The position numbers and the translations under genes are program-made. This document shows positions 43,678-54,900 of a stretch of 64,000 nt of DNA, in pieces. The stretch comes from Sacculina carcini (taxonomy: Eukaryota; Arthropoda; Thecostraca; Sacculinidae). Where the stretch lies: assembly GCA_916048095.2 (NCBI GenBank), contig OU696582.1:2422501-2486500 (forward strand), given 5' to 3'. The notes beneath the pieces were generated by a model. The model was given only the letters and a program-made list of their open reading frames with translations. It was not told the DNA's origin and made no database searches. How positions within the stretch are numbered: position 1 is the stretch's first letter; each line of letters starts with the position of its first letter.

Positions 43678-45050
43678 AATCGGTCTTGTTCTTCATATTC
43701 TCTATTTCTTGCTGCAATATTGGACAGCAGGGGTCGTTAGAACAGTGATCAACTGAATCTTTTTTATATCTCATACAGTTGATGTACCTTTTTATTTGAG
43801 AATTACAGCTCCTCGATTCATGGTCTCCTGCACATCTGAAACAGCAGGGACCATCGCCGTTTCTTTTTGCTGAGCAGTTCGCTGCCGAGTGGCCAAAGCG
43901 CTGACAGTGATAACATGCCAACGTATAATATATGTCTCTCACCTTGTACACTCCCCAGTCAAGATGTAGTTTATCCCCGAGTCTTGCAACAGCGCCTCGA
44001 ACCTCATGGATGCATCTCAAGATGTAGTGCTGCGTATTCCCTGCAGCTGGCTTCTTGAACAGTACGCTCAATTTAGTTCTTACATGCTCAACAGATTTCA
44101 ATGTTGGATTTTTTTCCAACAACGTTTCAATAACCTCTTCAGGAGTTTCTTCTTTATTTACTTAGCACAGCATAATCTTTGGTTGAATCTTTTTTTATAA
44201 TTGTTGTCGAAATATTTTCGATTGTACGGAGTTTCTCCACCGCAGCATCACGTAATTTCACATTTTTGAAATTCATCACGATATTTCCGTTGTCTGAGAA
44301 TTTAGTGTTTTCAACCTGTAAGTCTTTCAAGCCGATTTTACTTTGGTTTTTTCTGATACATTGCTATTAGTAGACTTGATCACCAGCAAATTCTTCCCCT
44401 TTTTAGCTGCATCCAGCCAAGGACTACCAGTCTTCTGTGGCGGATTGTTGATGATTGCGTGGCAGCCCTCATAATTGTTGTTTATAAATATTGCGGTTGC
44501 GCCAGTTGCGCCATGTTTGAATATGATAATGTCCACGTAAGTAATTACTGTTATTTTATATATAATATTTAATATGTAAGGTTGTGAGTATGAGGGTTTA
44601 TTATGACCTTCTTTGTCTTCAATTGTATTGCTTGTAAATTATGTTTTTGTATTCCTTGTACGACCTACGTGTGCTTCCGAGTTTTCTTCTAAGGAATCGT
44701 TTCTAATATACGCCCTTATGTTCCTGACTCTCCTGGTGTGAGTACCTATCTGATAGCGCTAAACTTCTCACAATTTTGTTCCAAACAATGCGAAGTTCCG
44801 TTCTCCTTGCAACCATTCATTTCTGTTTTTCTCTCTCCAATACCATCATGTCTTTCACGTACAATCATTTCCAATTCACTAACCTTGCTCAGTACCAACG
44901 ATAGTTTTGACTCAAGCTGTTCATCCTTTGAAAGCCTTTCTTGTAAATACTCGTTTTGTGTTTTCAATTAATCGATGATCTCCTTCAGACGCACGATTTC
45001 TTCATTATTTTGTACACAAGTGGCACAAAGACTTCCTCTTAGCCGTACCA
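43667..45050 (-). pseudogene. LINE ORF1, RNA-binding protein, broken
   Basis: From the N-terminal side: a Leu/Glu-rich heptad region (44746-44967), a middle part (44327-44536), and a part with C-Y-H-C-Q-R-F-G-H-S-A-A-N-C and C-F-R-C-A-G-D-H-E-S-R-S-C zinc knuckles (43667-44122). At least two frameshifts or stops lie between the parts. Zinc-knuckle ORF1 proteins of this type bind LINE RNA. Confidence 0.75.
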
Positions 45051-45312
45051 GATGCCATTATTGGCAAATATCACTTTACTTTTATGCGTTTCACTAAATG
45101 TTCTCAATAGAACTCAAAATATTATAAATTACGATAAATAGCAATTTCTATCCCGGAGATCACAAAACACGTCCGCACGCTAACACGGCGAAAACTGAAC
45201 TGAACTGAACTGAACTGAAATGAAATTCCACCTTGTTAATTGATTTCCATAATAATGATAAAAGTAATAAATCAAACACCATAACGAGCCAGAGTGTCTG
45301 TTTAAGTCTTGC

Positions 45313-45867
45313 AAGTCAAACAAATCTCGCCCGAATCATTGCTCTTGGATGACTTCTCAGCCATCTTAAATATGTCATGTTTGAATAATATGTAATATCA
45401 ATACAGTGAATGTGTATCAAGAATCACGCTATTGAACCACGGTCATTGATCACGTATTGCTCGAGCCAACACGTTGCATTCAAGCATTCTGTTTTGAAAT
45501 CATTTATCCACAAAGTTGCTCGAGCTGATTGTATTCGCGGGTTTCACGTATTTTTTCCAGCTGAATTTGCAAAAATTCAGCGTAACATCTGTATTGACTT
45601 CCACACGTTCATAACATAAACATCTTCATATTGGCTACAAGTCCCCCTTTCCCGAAGGAAAGTATTTACCGCTTAGATGCTGTTCATACCGCTTAGATCA
45701 TAGCTGCCAAGCTACTCATTGTCGCCTGCTTTTTATATTATTCCAGCTTCAGGGGCCGTCACTTGTTCTACGCTCACATATTTGAAGCACCTATTGTACG
45801 ACAAATTATAGAGCGTGCTTATATTCCAATAGATTCTTCATCTAATTATCGCTTTCATTGTCCAACG
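45313..45867 (-). repeat. isolated copy of the array's leader block
   Basis: About 555 bp homologous to 49830-50376 and 58040-58590, including a TATA box (45729-45737) and a damaged copy of the structured motif (45633-45708, with a 10-nt partial duplication). It lies outside the complete units, next to a LINE fragment. Could be a solo LTR or the remnant of an earlier array unit. Confidence 0.6.
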
Positions 45868-45869
45868 TT

Positions 45870-46640
45870 AAAACACAAAAATTTTTCAATTTCAATTTAT
45901 CAATTTATTTAAATTTTCAATTTATTTTTCAATTTATCAACAAAAATTTTTTTTCCATCATCGACCAATGTCAGTATGGATTCCAGTCAGGAAAGAGTGT
46001 AAATCATGCTCTTCTGGACGCACTAAATTATATTACTGATGCCATCGACAAAAAGCTCATAACTGTAGGGGTGTTTGTTGATCTAAAAAAAGCCTTCGAT
46101 ACGGTAAACCACAAAATTCTTCTCAAAAAGCTCGAGCAGTACGGAATTAGGGGACAAGGTCACAAATGGCTGACTAGCTACCTCGAATCTCGTAAACAAA
46201 CTGTGTGTTTCAATAATTCAAAAACTTACTCTGAAGTCATGGACATTGCTTGTGGTGTTCCTCAAGGATCGATTTTGGGACCTAAACTCTTCATCATATA
46301 CATAAATGACCTTTTTCAAGTGCCAATGAATTGCAAAAGAGTTCTGTTTGCAGATGACACCACATTATTTTTCTCAGGCTCAGACATGTGTGTACTCAGA
46401 CGAACCATCACCGAAAATTTGAATACCTTGGTAACCTGGCTTAATGTTAATAAGCTTACTCTAAACGTTGAAAAAACGGTTTCAGTAGTTTTCAGCAAAA
46501 CAAAAACTGATACGAAATTGCCGCTCGAAATAAACTCAGTGCAAATCAAACAACTGAATGAGGCAAAATTCCTGGGAGTGTATATAGATAGAGATCTAAG
46601 CTGGAAGCCTCAAATTAATGATTGATGATAATGATAATGA
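45870..46640 (+). pseudogene. LINE reverse transcriptase fragment, open frame
   Basis: A 255-codon frame with Y-G-F-Q-S-G-K-S-V-N-H, F-V-D-L-K-K-A-F-D-T-V-N-H, G-V-P-Q-G-S-I-L-G-P-K-L, V-L-F-A-D-D-T, and K-F-L-G-V-Y. The RT core is intact but the N-terminal endonuclease and the C-terminus are missing. Ends in ATGATAATGAT repeats at the left border of the tandem array. Confidence 0.82.
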
Positions 46641-46689
46641 AATTAATGATAATGATGTTGATTTCCTGAAGCAAGAATGTTTTCAAGTC

Positions 46690-46956
46690 CTATACGCCGC
46701 CAGGAAAATGAAATGAGTTTGTGAGAAGGGTGAACATCAGGTTAATCATCTGGTGCACAATACTGCTAATCACAGCTCTAGCTTGGTTTCTTAGGATTTC
46801 GGATTTAGTGGGAAATGCATTTCTGTTTATACTAGTGGTGTGACGCTCCTTCGTCTGATGTTTCTCTGGTGTTCCTTTGTTGTTATATGAGAGGAAATGT
46901 GTATTGTTACACTGAACTACTGCATCCTGGGATGAGGCTGCTATATACAAGATCAT
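46690..46956 (-). other. conserved 88-codon frame of unknown nature, unit 1
   Basis: Repeated identically at 63425-63691 and, diverged and shifted, at 54814-55110. The product ends with L-L-T-N-S-F-H-F-P-G-G. It may be part of a LINE ORF1, since a LINE endonuclease follows in units 1-2 on the same strand, but no motif proves this. Confidence 0.35.
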
Positions 46957-47254
46957 TTGTAAATCATTTCTGGGCTAAGACAAAGCAAATAATCATGCGC
47001 AGCTCGTTCAGCGTCACTCTCGTTTATCTTTGACATTGTCCAATAAGTGGAAATTGATTGGCTGGTGTGATGCCAACGTACGAGCAGCTCTTGGTTTTAG
47101 ATTACTTAAAACGCGCACACATAATTAACACGTTTACACAGACACAAGCACAATGTTGCACAATACGCTCGAGTAGCAAAAACTATCACACAATACCAAG
47201 CCAACGACTAAATGCCCACAGACAATACAGATAGCATAGTTAGCTCATAAGATG

Positions 47255-47280
47255 AATACACATACACACATACACACAAG

Positions 47281-47311
<31 letters not shown>

Positions 47312-47315
47312 CTAC
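47255..47315. repeat. (CA)n microsatellite, unit 1
   Basis: ACACAT/ACAC repeats; the corresponding run in unit 2 is 55515-55567. Neighbouring stretches 46960-47500 and 55110-55770 show no gene. Confidence 0.85.
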
Positions 47316-47546
47316 ACACAGACAATCCCAAGAACATACCGCGTAGACAAGCATATAGTTGTTACAGAGCGAGCGAGTTGTATAGCCCCAGCGTTAACAG
47401 CGATACAGAGCAGCGGCTACATTAGCACACCAACAAGTAACTATACAGGGACAATGACACACGTTTATGCTATATCGCATTACATGGAGCACGATAATAT
47501 AATCAAAATTTCACCACGTTTCTTCTCCCATTAGAAAAATTAGTCA

Positions 47547-49700
47547 CTAATGATGATACATTAGACGATCCGGAGGTTTGCTGACACGAGTCGAGCGTCG
47601 CAAAACAGTAGGCGAAGCTTCATAGGTTTGTCCTTCAACTGTCGGCATCAAACCTTTTAACTCTGTACTCCGCCCCGGGCTTGTATCTGCGATGATTTGC
47701 AACTTTGAAGGTGACAATCCAGAGTTTCCAGATGCATTTTCAGTCGCTTCTCTCAGATTGTGGCGTTCATTAGGGGGCTCCTCAAGTGTACGTTTGTCAG
47801 CTTCAGACAAAAATTTATCGACCGCAACATCCCCAGAAGGCGCCAGATCCCTCGCAGACACGGTGTCTTCTCAACTGTTCTCAAAACGAACCAAAGTGTA
47901 ACTAGGATTTGTCTCGATCAGCTCCACTGGCTCCACCAATGAATCATATTTGGCTCGGATGTGTCGTTTTAGGTACACTCTGTTGGGGGTGCACAACTAA
48001 CTCGAGAGACTTACTGCGGTGATAGACTTCGGTGCAAAGCTGAATAGCCTTTCGTGAGGGGTGTGATTGGTAGATGTGCAAAGAAGGGAACGCATATCCT
48101 GAAACACATCGGTCAACACTACCTCCCAGTCAGAACTTTGCAATCCTCTGGGCTTACGTGCCAGGCAGATATGCTTTCACAAAAGTCCATTATACCGTTG
48201 GCATTCCGAATTCCCTTCCGGATGGTAGGGTGTAGTACGACTGGAGGCAACAACGTAGTTTAGGAGAAATGTCTTCACTTCGTCAGACACCTGCGATCTC
48301 CCTCGGGCAGAATGCACAAACGATGGAACACCGAAGATTGAGAACACATCCTTCATACATCGTACAACCGTAGATGATGTCGTTTCTCTGCAGGTGTAAG
48401 TAAAGGGGAACCGCTAGTACTCGTCGATGACCACGAACAGATAGCATGCAGATGAAATGGAAGATTTTGGCAGCGGACCTTTAAAATCAACGCCGAGTCT
48501 CTCAAAGGGCCGAGAAGGTTTAACAAGACTCCGCGGGGATGGAGAGTAGAATCTCGGTTTCACTCGTGCACATATCTAACTATTTGATATCATATGTCTC
48601 ACTTCAGTAATAGAATATGGCAGGTTTTTTAAACCACCAAAGTGTCACATTCGCGTCACTCCTGGATGAGCCAGCGTTCAGTGAAGAATTTTTAGCTTAT
48701 TGGTATCACAGGTGATATTGCAGCACAGGGAGAGGACATTAGCGGCTATATTGTGCTTTCCTGATCGGTATGAGACATCGAATGAATATGGAGCCAATTC
48801 CATTTTTCACCTGATAATTTTGTCACTTTTCACTTTGGTTGCACCTTGCTGGATCATTATGAAACACACTGCCTGCTGATCAGTGACTAAGTAAGAAAAA
48901 ATCCAATTTGATAGTGCCTAACAGCTAGAATTACGGAATACGCTTGTTTCTCAACAATTGAATACTTTTATCTGCATCTTTTATGTTTTTGCCATAAAAG
49001 CAACTGGCCGACCACACTGCATTAAAGTGGCTCCCAGGGAGGAATCAGAAGCATCAGTCTCCAATGTAAAATTGAGGTCCTCGTCGATGGCAGCAGTATT
49101 CGTTTTGCAGATGTCTTCTTTGAAGTTTTTGAACGCAATCTTCACCAGTGAGCACGTCGGAAATGAGGAATACTCAACGAGAGGACCAATTGTATTGGAG
49201 TAGTCATCAATCCACTTCGCGTAGTACGAAAAGAAACCAAGCGCTCTCTTGAGTGACTTGTTGTCATGTGGCACTGGCATGTCCAGAAGCGGCTTCATGC
49301 GCTCGTCGTCAGGATAAATGTAGCCATTTTGAATCAAGTGCCAAGAACACCAATAGACGTCACCCCAAAAGAACACTTCTTCTCGTTGAATGATATCCGG
49401 TATTTCTTGGCGGCCTGAAGAAAACGTTCCAAGTTTTCGTCGTGCTCCTCCTTTGTTCTGCCACATATGCTCCCATCATCAATATATACGTATGTGGCTG
49501 CCAAAGAGTTGTCAGCAGTGAACTTATCAATCACTCGTTGGAAAGCAGCAACGCCATTTGTAACTCCAAATAGTATCCGTGTAAATTGCGGCAGCTCACC
49601 CTTAATCTGGAAGTCAGTGTACGGCCTGTCATTTTCAGGTATCGGAACTTGGTGATACGCATTTGATAGATCCACGACACTAAAATATCGGTGTCTCGCG
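47547..49700 (-). pseudogene. decayed Ty3/gypsy pol, unit 1 (RT, RNase H, integrase)
   Basis: RT begins V-D-L-S-N-A-Y-H-Q-V-P-I and continues R-I-L-F-G-V-T-N-G-V-A-A-F-Q and Y-V-Y-I-D-D (49470-49490). RNase H T-L-E-T-D-A-S-D-S-S-L-G-A follows, then an integrase with H-P-G-V, V-I-D-E-Y, and T-P-Y-H-P-E-G-N-S pieces in several frames, and the tail R-R-S-T-R-V-S-K-P-P-D-R-L (47560-47600). Many stops. No gag and no matching LTR pair were found. A different gypsy lineage from elements 1 and 2. Confidence 0.8.
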
Positions 49701-49829
49701 ATCGATATCGTTTACCATCTTATCGTCATTGGCCGATAAAGCTCTTGAAACACCCCCATATCTCGTTTTTTTATTTATGTTCATGTGTGTTTATGCCAGT
49801 TAGACGCAAAATATCATTATAGAATATAG

Positions 49830-50376
49830 CCAAAACAAATCTCGCCCGAATCATTGATGTTGGATGATTTGTAGGTTATCTTAGATAAGTTATGATTGAA
49901 TAAAATGTAATCTCAGTCCAGTGAATGTGTTTCATTCAAGAATCACGCTATTAACCACGGCCATTGAACACGTATTATCCGAGCCAACACGCTGCATTCA
50001 AGCATTCTGTTTTGAAATAAAATTTCAAATAATGTTGTTAAAGCTGAGTGTGTTTGCGCTTTTCACGGATTTTTAAATTGAATTTGCAAAAATTCAGCGT
50101 AACATCTGTATTGAATTCCACACGCTCATAACATACACATCTTCATATTGGCTACAGGTCCCCCTTTCCCGAAGGAAAGTATTAACTGCTTAGGTGCGGG
50201 GGTATCATAGCTGCCAAGCTACTCATTGTCGCCTGCTTTTTATATCATTCCAGCTTCAGGGGTCGTCACTTGTTCTACGATCACATATTTGAAGCAGCAA
50301 TTGTACGACAAATTAGAGAGCGTGCTTATATTTCAATAGATTCTTCATCTAATTATCGCTTGAATTGACCAACGTC
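49830..50376 (-). promoter_or_regulatory. leader block of unit 1: TATA box and structured motif
   Basis: On the minus strand TATAAAAAG at 50236-50244 lies 29 nt before the start of the 66-nt motif (50150-50215). If the TATA box works, transcription would start at the motif. The block separates frame Y from the gypsy pol. Copies: 58040-58590 (TATA 58443-58451) and 45313-45867. Confidence 0.45.
50150..50215 (-). ncRNA. 66-nt structured motif, unit 1
   Basis: In minus-strand sense: a closing CCC/GGG helix, a CCGC/GC(A/G)G hairpin, a CTTTCC-TTCG-GGAAAG hairpin with a UUCG-type tetraloop, and an outer GCTA/TAGC pairing: a possible three-way junction. Here the first hairpin has one broken pair (GCAG). 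Confidence 0.45.
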
Positions 50377-50421
50377 TGTAAGTCTTTGACACGTATCACT
50401 CGATCATCTGGTCAAATGCCA

Positions 50422-50841
50422 TCAAATGCGGCATCGATCAGGGTGAAGAGATATCGTATCATTTTCGGACGGCAGAGGATCGAACAAGTCATAGTTGCAC
50501 GCTCCATAGATGTCATCCTCGCCGTTGGGGGACAACAATGTGGCATTATTCAGGCTGGACACAGTTGGCTCAATGTCATGTGTCTTTTCGTCGCATGTCA
50601 GCGAGGCACATGTGGTTGTCGACAGGAAAACAGAATAATCAGTTTCAGATAGATGCGATCCGACCAAGTTAAAGTGGTCCACATCATGGAAGTCATCTTC
50701 AGTGAGGTGTAGCAGCGGTAAGGTCTCGGTTTGCTGAGACTGCATGCTAAGCGTGTCATATATGTCCTTGTTTGTCTTAATAATGTTCTTATTGTTTGAG
50801 TGAGCGAGTGACACTCTCGCTAAGTCACGAGTGTCATTCAC
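50422..50841 (-). pseudogene. unrecognised frame Y, unit 1
   Basis: 139 codons rich in Asp, Thr, Ser and Leu (for example L-L-H-L-T-E-D-D-F-H-D-V-D-H-F-N-L). Not recognised. In unit 2 the equivalent is in the same frame as frame X, separated by one TAA, so X and Y may once have been one protein of about 300-400 residues. In unit 1 a frameshift near 50970 separates them. Confidence 0.5.
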
Positions 50842-50933
50842 GTTGTTGTTATTGAAGTTCGTCAGTTTTTCAAGCCGAACAGCCTCGTCAGTGTCATTGT
50901 TCTTGGCGACGTTGTCTACGACAGGTAGTGTAT

Positions 50934-51683
50934 TTACGGTATTTGACGGCCGCGCACCAGACTCACATTTACCTTTTTTGTTGGTCCTCTATTGTTAGGC
51001 ACACGTGTTGTCTTTTCTCGTGGCTCCGGTCTCATCGGTCTGTCTGATTTGACAGCCGCCGGAATCACACGGAACTTGTAGTTAGCCGGCGGTATGACTT
51101 TCTTTTTGGCCACATTCAACTGGGCATTGATATTGTCATTCCTCGTTTCATCAATCTGTGATATGATGTCTATCTCTGGCCTTACTGCTGCAGCAGTGTT
51201 CCTTCTCAGGACGTCTGATGTGTCTTCACTTGACTTTGTGGTCGTTCTAATTCTTTTCCCTGCAGGGGACGGCGATTTGCTCGTATCACAACCAAACCGC
51301 TTCCTCTTACCAAGAAGACTGTTTAACATGGCCAGCTTTCTCATATCTCTCATGAACTGTTTTCCTCACACAATAGTCCGGGGATAGGTGCTTTTTAGAG
51401 GACATATGTTAGTAATTGTCTGGCGGGCAGTATGGCTGCTGTTGTCTATTCCAGTCGTTGATGGATGCTGATAATTTCCGTTGGAGTTATTGAGAGTTTC
51501 GCACAAGATGTTAGTGCCGGGTAAGCATATCGGTGATGATGTCATATTCATCTCGAATTCGCTTAGCTTGATCGGAGAAAACCGCGTATGAACGTATGAA
51601 CGCTTGCGCGAAGATGCGTATTGCACAGAACACGCAACGACATTGACAAGGTCAACGACCCAGTCACTATAATGCAAACACAT
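50934..51683 (-). pseudogene. unrecognised frame X, unit 1, with internal TGA
   Basis: Two in-frame parts, 51366-51683 and 50934-51353, separated by a TGA shared with unit 2. The second part is basic near its start (L-L-G-K-R-K-R-F-G and G-K-R-I-R-T-T-T), resembling nuclear localisation signals, and otherwise low-complexity polar. No known domain seen. The upstream neighbour on the same strand is the kinase relic. Confidence 0.5.
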
Positions 51684-51794
51684 TTGTTTTTTCTCTGAGA
51701 ATCACACGCTGTCATCGTATTGCCACCTTGGATTTATATAATTGATGTCGAACAAATAATTGAATATTTATATAACAAACAACAATAGATCATA

Positions 51795-52640
51795 TTATAC
51801 ACTTGCCGAGTTTGACTGTCCGGCTGTCCGGCTGTCCGGATGACAGCCCAGTCGCTCCTCCGGATACTTCTTTAGGAATTCTTTGAGGATGCTGCGCGCA
51901 TTTACTGACAAAAAGCGCGGAATGTTGATGGTATCCTGGAGAATCATCCTATACAGTTCATTTATGTGTTCCTCGTTGTCCTGATCGAGTGTTTCAGAAA
52001 TTTGCTCGCCAATATAGAACGGATCGCAACCAGTCAACATATGGTACTTGAGCACGCCCAGCGCCCACCACTCCACACTAAAACCATAATCTTCGCCACG
52101 CAAAATCTCCGGCACCATGTAGTTAGGCGTGCCACAGAAACTGGACGTCGTGTCGCCCGGTCGCACTCCTTTCTTACACATGTGGTAGTCGAAGAGCTTG
52201 ATATGTCCCTCTTGGTCGATTAGCACATTGTCCAGCTTCAGGTCGCGGTAGATGATGCCCTTCTCGTGCAGAAAGTTGAGCGCCAGGCAGATCTCAGCTG
52301 AATAGAACTTGGCATGCTCCTCGGGCAGTTTTTCTGACGATCCATGTGAAACTCGAGGTTTCCGCCGCGCACAAGCTCAATCACGAAAAACAGCCGACTG
52401 AAGCACGAGTGCAGTCTCACCAGGAACGGGTGGTTGGACGCCGCCTCAAACACGTGCTTTTCGGTCTTTACTAAGTTTATATCCTCGGAGTTGATGAACT
52501 GCTCCTTCTTAATCACTTTCATGACGTACACTTGCCGATTTTGTCACAGCTTCGTCATCAATACCTTGCCGTAGCCGCCGCGTCCAATCACACGGATCAG
52601 CTCAAATCGGTTTGCGAGTACTGGATTGGATACGCGACCG
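51795..52640 (-). pseudogene. atypical-PKC-like kinase domain relic, unit 1
   Basis: Intronless. G-R-G-G-Y-G-K loop, V-Y-V-M-K-V-I-K (Lys), T-E-K-H-V-F-E (helix C Glu), Y-R-D-L-K-L-D-N, then L-F-D-Y-H-M-C where aPKC has [19 protein letters not shown] and E-R-L-G-C-H-P. The D-Y-x variant of DFG and the S-N-H-P-F-L-V-x-L-H-S-C-F and R-G-E-D-Y-G-F-S-V segments point to PKC iota/zeta. Breaks: a TGA after M-T-K-L near 52547 and a frameshift near 52335. The domain ends prematurely after C-H-P-D-S. Confidence 0.85.
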
Positions 52641-52935
52641 CGTCCATAAAGTCAGCCAACTCCCCTGCATGAACCAGGTCCACACTTACCGTTTCAGTGT
52701 TGGTGCGGTCGATGACGAGTGCCGGCGGAGGTGATGATGCCCTAAATGAGGATGACGATGGCCTAGATGTTGGTATTCTGGGAGATTCTGATGGTTTTGG
52801 TTGGGAAAATGGCGAAATCAGCAGCGGGTTGACATAATCGAAACCTTCAACCGTCATTCTTAATAGAGTTGTCGGGTGTCAGTTGCACCGGCTCTTCGGT
52901 TAACTCGAGCGGATCCGTCTTGTCTTGTCTTGGAT
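52597..52935 (-). pseudogene. aPKC-type C-terminal tail located upstream of the kinase, unit 1
   Basis: Encodes E-P-V-Q-L-T-P-D-N and G-F-D-Y-V-N-P-L-L-I-S. aPKC proteins end with closely similar T-P-D and F-E-G-F-E-Y-I-N-P-L-L hydrophobic-motif sequence, but after the kinase domain, not before it. About 21 nt present in unit 2 (the D-Q-S-E-F part) are missing. A Ser/Pro-rich linker leads to the kinase. Confidence 0.75.
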
Positions 52936-53730
52936 CCGCTCGGACTATCGAGGAGGTTCATGGACAGGAGCAATCGGCGGTCATTGAGGGCCGCATTTTT
53001 GTATTCTCACGGCTTTTGCCTTTTATAATTATTTATTGATTTATATTTATTGGCCTTCACATCCATTTATTTCACCATCACCCTTATTTATTTCATTGTT
53101 CCATCTTTCATATCCATTATCTAAGGTACTTTGACTTTCAATAGACTGGGGTGTGCCGTATGGTCCTAGAGGCCGGTGCACCCCAAAACACAAATAAACA
53201 AACAAACAAGATCATATTTTACTTCGTTATTAATTCTTACACGCTCCTCATGGCTAATAATAAATCAAGACCAACAACTAACAATACATATTAATAAATA
53301 AAGAAGTAATAACAATACGTATAATAAGTAAGTGTATTAATCATAATAAAAATAAAAATAAAAATTTGATTGAATATATAACAACAACCAACATTAAATA
53401 TTGGTTGGCTCCTGTTGCAGTCGTTCGGTGGTTGAATTAAAGAACATTAAATATGATTCAAGACAAAATAACAGCTAGCAATGAATATAATTATGATTAG
53501 ATAACTTTTTTAGAGGATCGTAAATTTATAGCGAATTTATAGCGGATGAAATAGCGGATCAGCGTATATACACATCAATAAATATCAAGAAGCAATCAGA
53601 CTTACTGGCAATTCATTAATATACACAGCCCAATTAATTGCAATTATTTAGACATTTTACGATAAAATCAAACTACACGAAGGCAATCATATGCACAGAT
53701 TCACACAGTGTTGTTGAATACATAGAAAAT
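52936..53730. other. AT-rich spacer, unit 1
   Basis: Contains a short element-like 3' end, CCCCAAAACACAAATAAACA with (AAAC)n near 53180-53210, and AT-rich repeats. No gene. Equivalent in unit 2: 61245-62040. Confidence 0.5.
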
Positions 53731-54900
53731 CTAAAGTCGTTGTTGAATACATAGAAAGTTGTTGAATACAAAGTAGTCGCTCAGCCACACTAGAAGTATG
53801 ACTCGCACTCTCTTTTTAACAAGATCATCCAAGCTGGCAGCAGGACTTGCGAGGTCGAAAGCCTTCTCTAACTCGAGGAAGACGACAACAGTTGGACAGG
53901 GGTCAGTGTGCGTCGGTAATACCAGCATGCTATCGAGCATGCCATTCCACATCTGATACCAAAACATTTAGATGAAGGGGACCGAGCCGTCATTGCAGCC
54001 GAGCTAACACCATCCTCTCAATCGTTTTTGTTGTGCAGCTAAAAAGAAATATCAGCTTAAGCTTAGTAGGTTTACTTGACTCGGATTGGCTTTATATAAT
54101 CGTCTTTCCAGGCAAATAGGTGGCAAATATTTTTTCGGGCAAATAGGCATAAATAGGTGGGACCAATATTTGGGCGGTTACGGTCGCGTAATGATCACTA
54201 GTTAGAGTTGGATGCACTTTCCAAGTGGCTCCTACAGATAAATTTTGCGACAATATAGTGATAGCAAGTAGCCCAACCTGGATATGGATGACCTAGTGTT
54301 AAGCAAGTAGACATCGGACATCTTATCAAACAATATTGCTAAGGGTCAACCGGTTTCATTAGTAGGCGATATTGTAGAAAAAGATGGTGAGCATTAAGAT
54401 CGCCTGCTATAACGAGAACGCTAGAATGTGATGCGAGAGAAGTGAGCTCGCCGATTTCAAGTTGTCGCCTTGGACTTCTTAGAATATTTTAATCAAGATG
54501 AGGTAGAGCACCCTGTGCCAGTATTTCCACTCCATCCCCACAGTGAACGGTGGTCATTCTGGAGCGTGGTATGGAGCTTTTGGCCAGCACTGTACAACCG
54601 CGAGTGCCTTCTGTGAAAAGAAGAAAATAGAGATTGTAACGCGCCACTGGCCATTGAAACTCAGCACGCATTGATGTCTCTTGGATGAGCACACAATCAA
54701 TGTCTTCTTCATGAATCGCTTGTAATATCTTATGCCTTTTTGATCGCAGTTCCTGAACGTTTCATTGCAAAACATGGAGTCCGTGGATTTGTGTTTGCTG
54801 GTTCTGCTGCAGGTCAACCTCCACACCCATACTTCGCATCCCTGTTTGTTTGGCAAGCAGGGTGAGGAGCTGGCGAATCCCTCAGAGTCGTTGGTGACTG
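53731..54900 (-). pseudogene. decayed LINE endonuclease and RT, unit 1
   Basis: Endonuclease pieces at 54500-54800 (C-V-L-I-Q-E-T with the catalytic Glu) and near 54380-54430 (A-G-D-L-N-A-H-H). RT start at 53731-53967 with V-V-V-F-L-E-L-E-K-A-F-D-L-A-S. Many stops and an internal deletion between the two domains. A different LINE from that at 32-45 kb. Confidence 0.7.

Larger units (their letters stand above)
32130..45230 (-). mobile_element. 4.6 kb CR1/Jockey-group LINE interrupted by two LTR retrotransposons
   Basis: With the inserts at 33293-37788 and 39521-43494 and one target-site copy each removed, about 4.6 kb of minus-strand LINE remains. From high to low coordinate it has ORF1 with coiled coil and zinc knuckles, an 11-nt ORF1/ORF2 overlap, the apurinic-type endonuclease, the reverse transcriptase and a 3' tail beside a microsatellite. 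The end positions are approximate. Confidence 0.8.

Noticed and set aside
50150..50215. Hammerhead ribozyme
   Set aside because: The three-way junction shape is suggestive, but the CUGAUGA core is absent.
49830..50376. 5' LTR of the gypsy relic in the array
   Set aside because: No matching copy lies at the other end of the pol relic, so an LTR pair cannot be shown; recorded only as a leader block.
51795..52640. An active host protein kinase gene
   Set aside because: Both copies have stops or frameshifts, an altered DFG-equivalent and a missing C-terminal lobe end.
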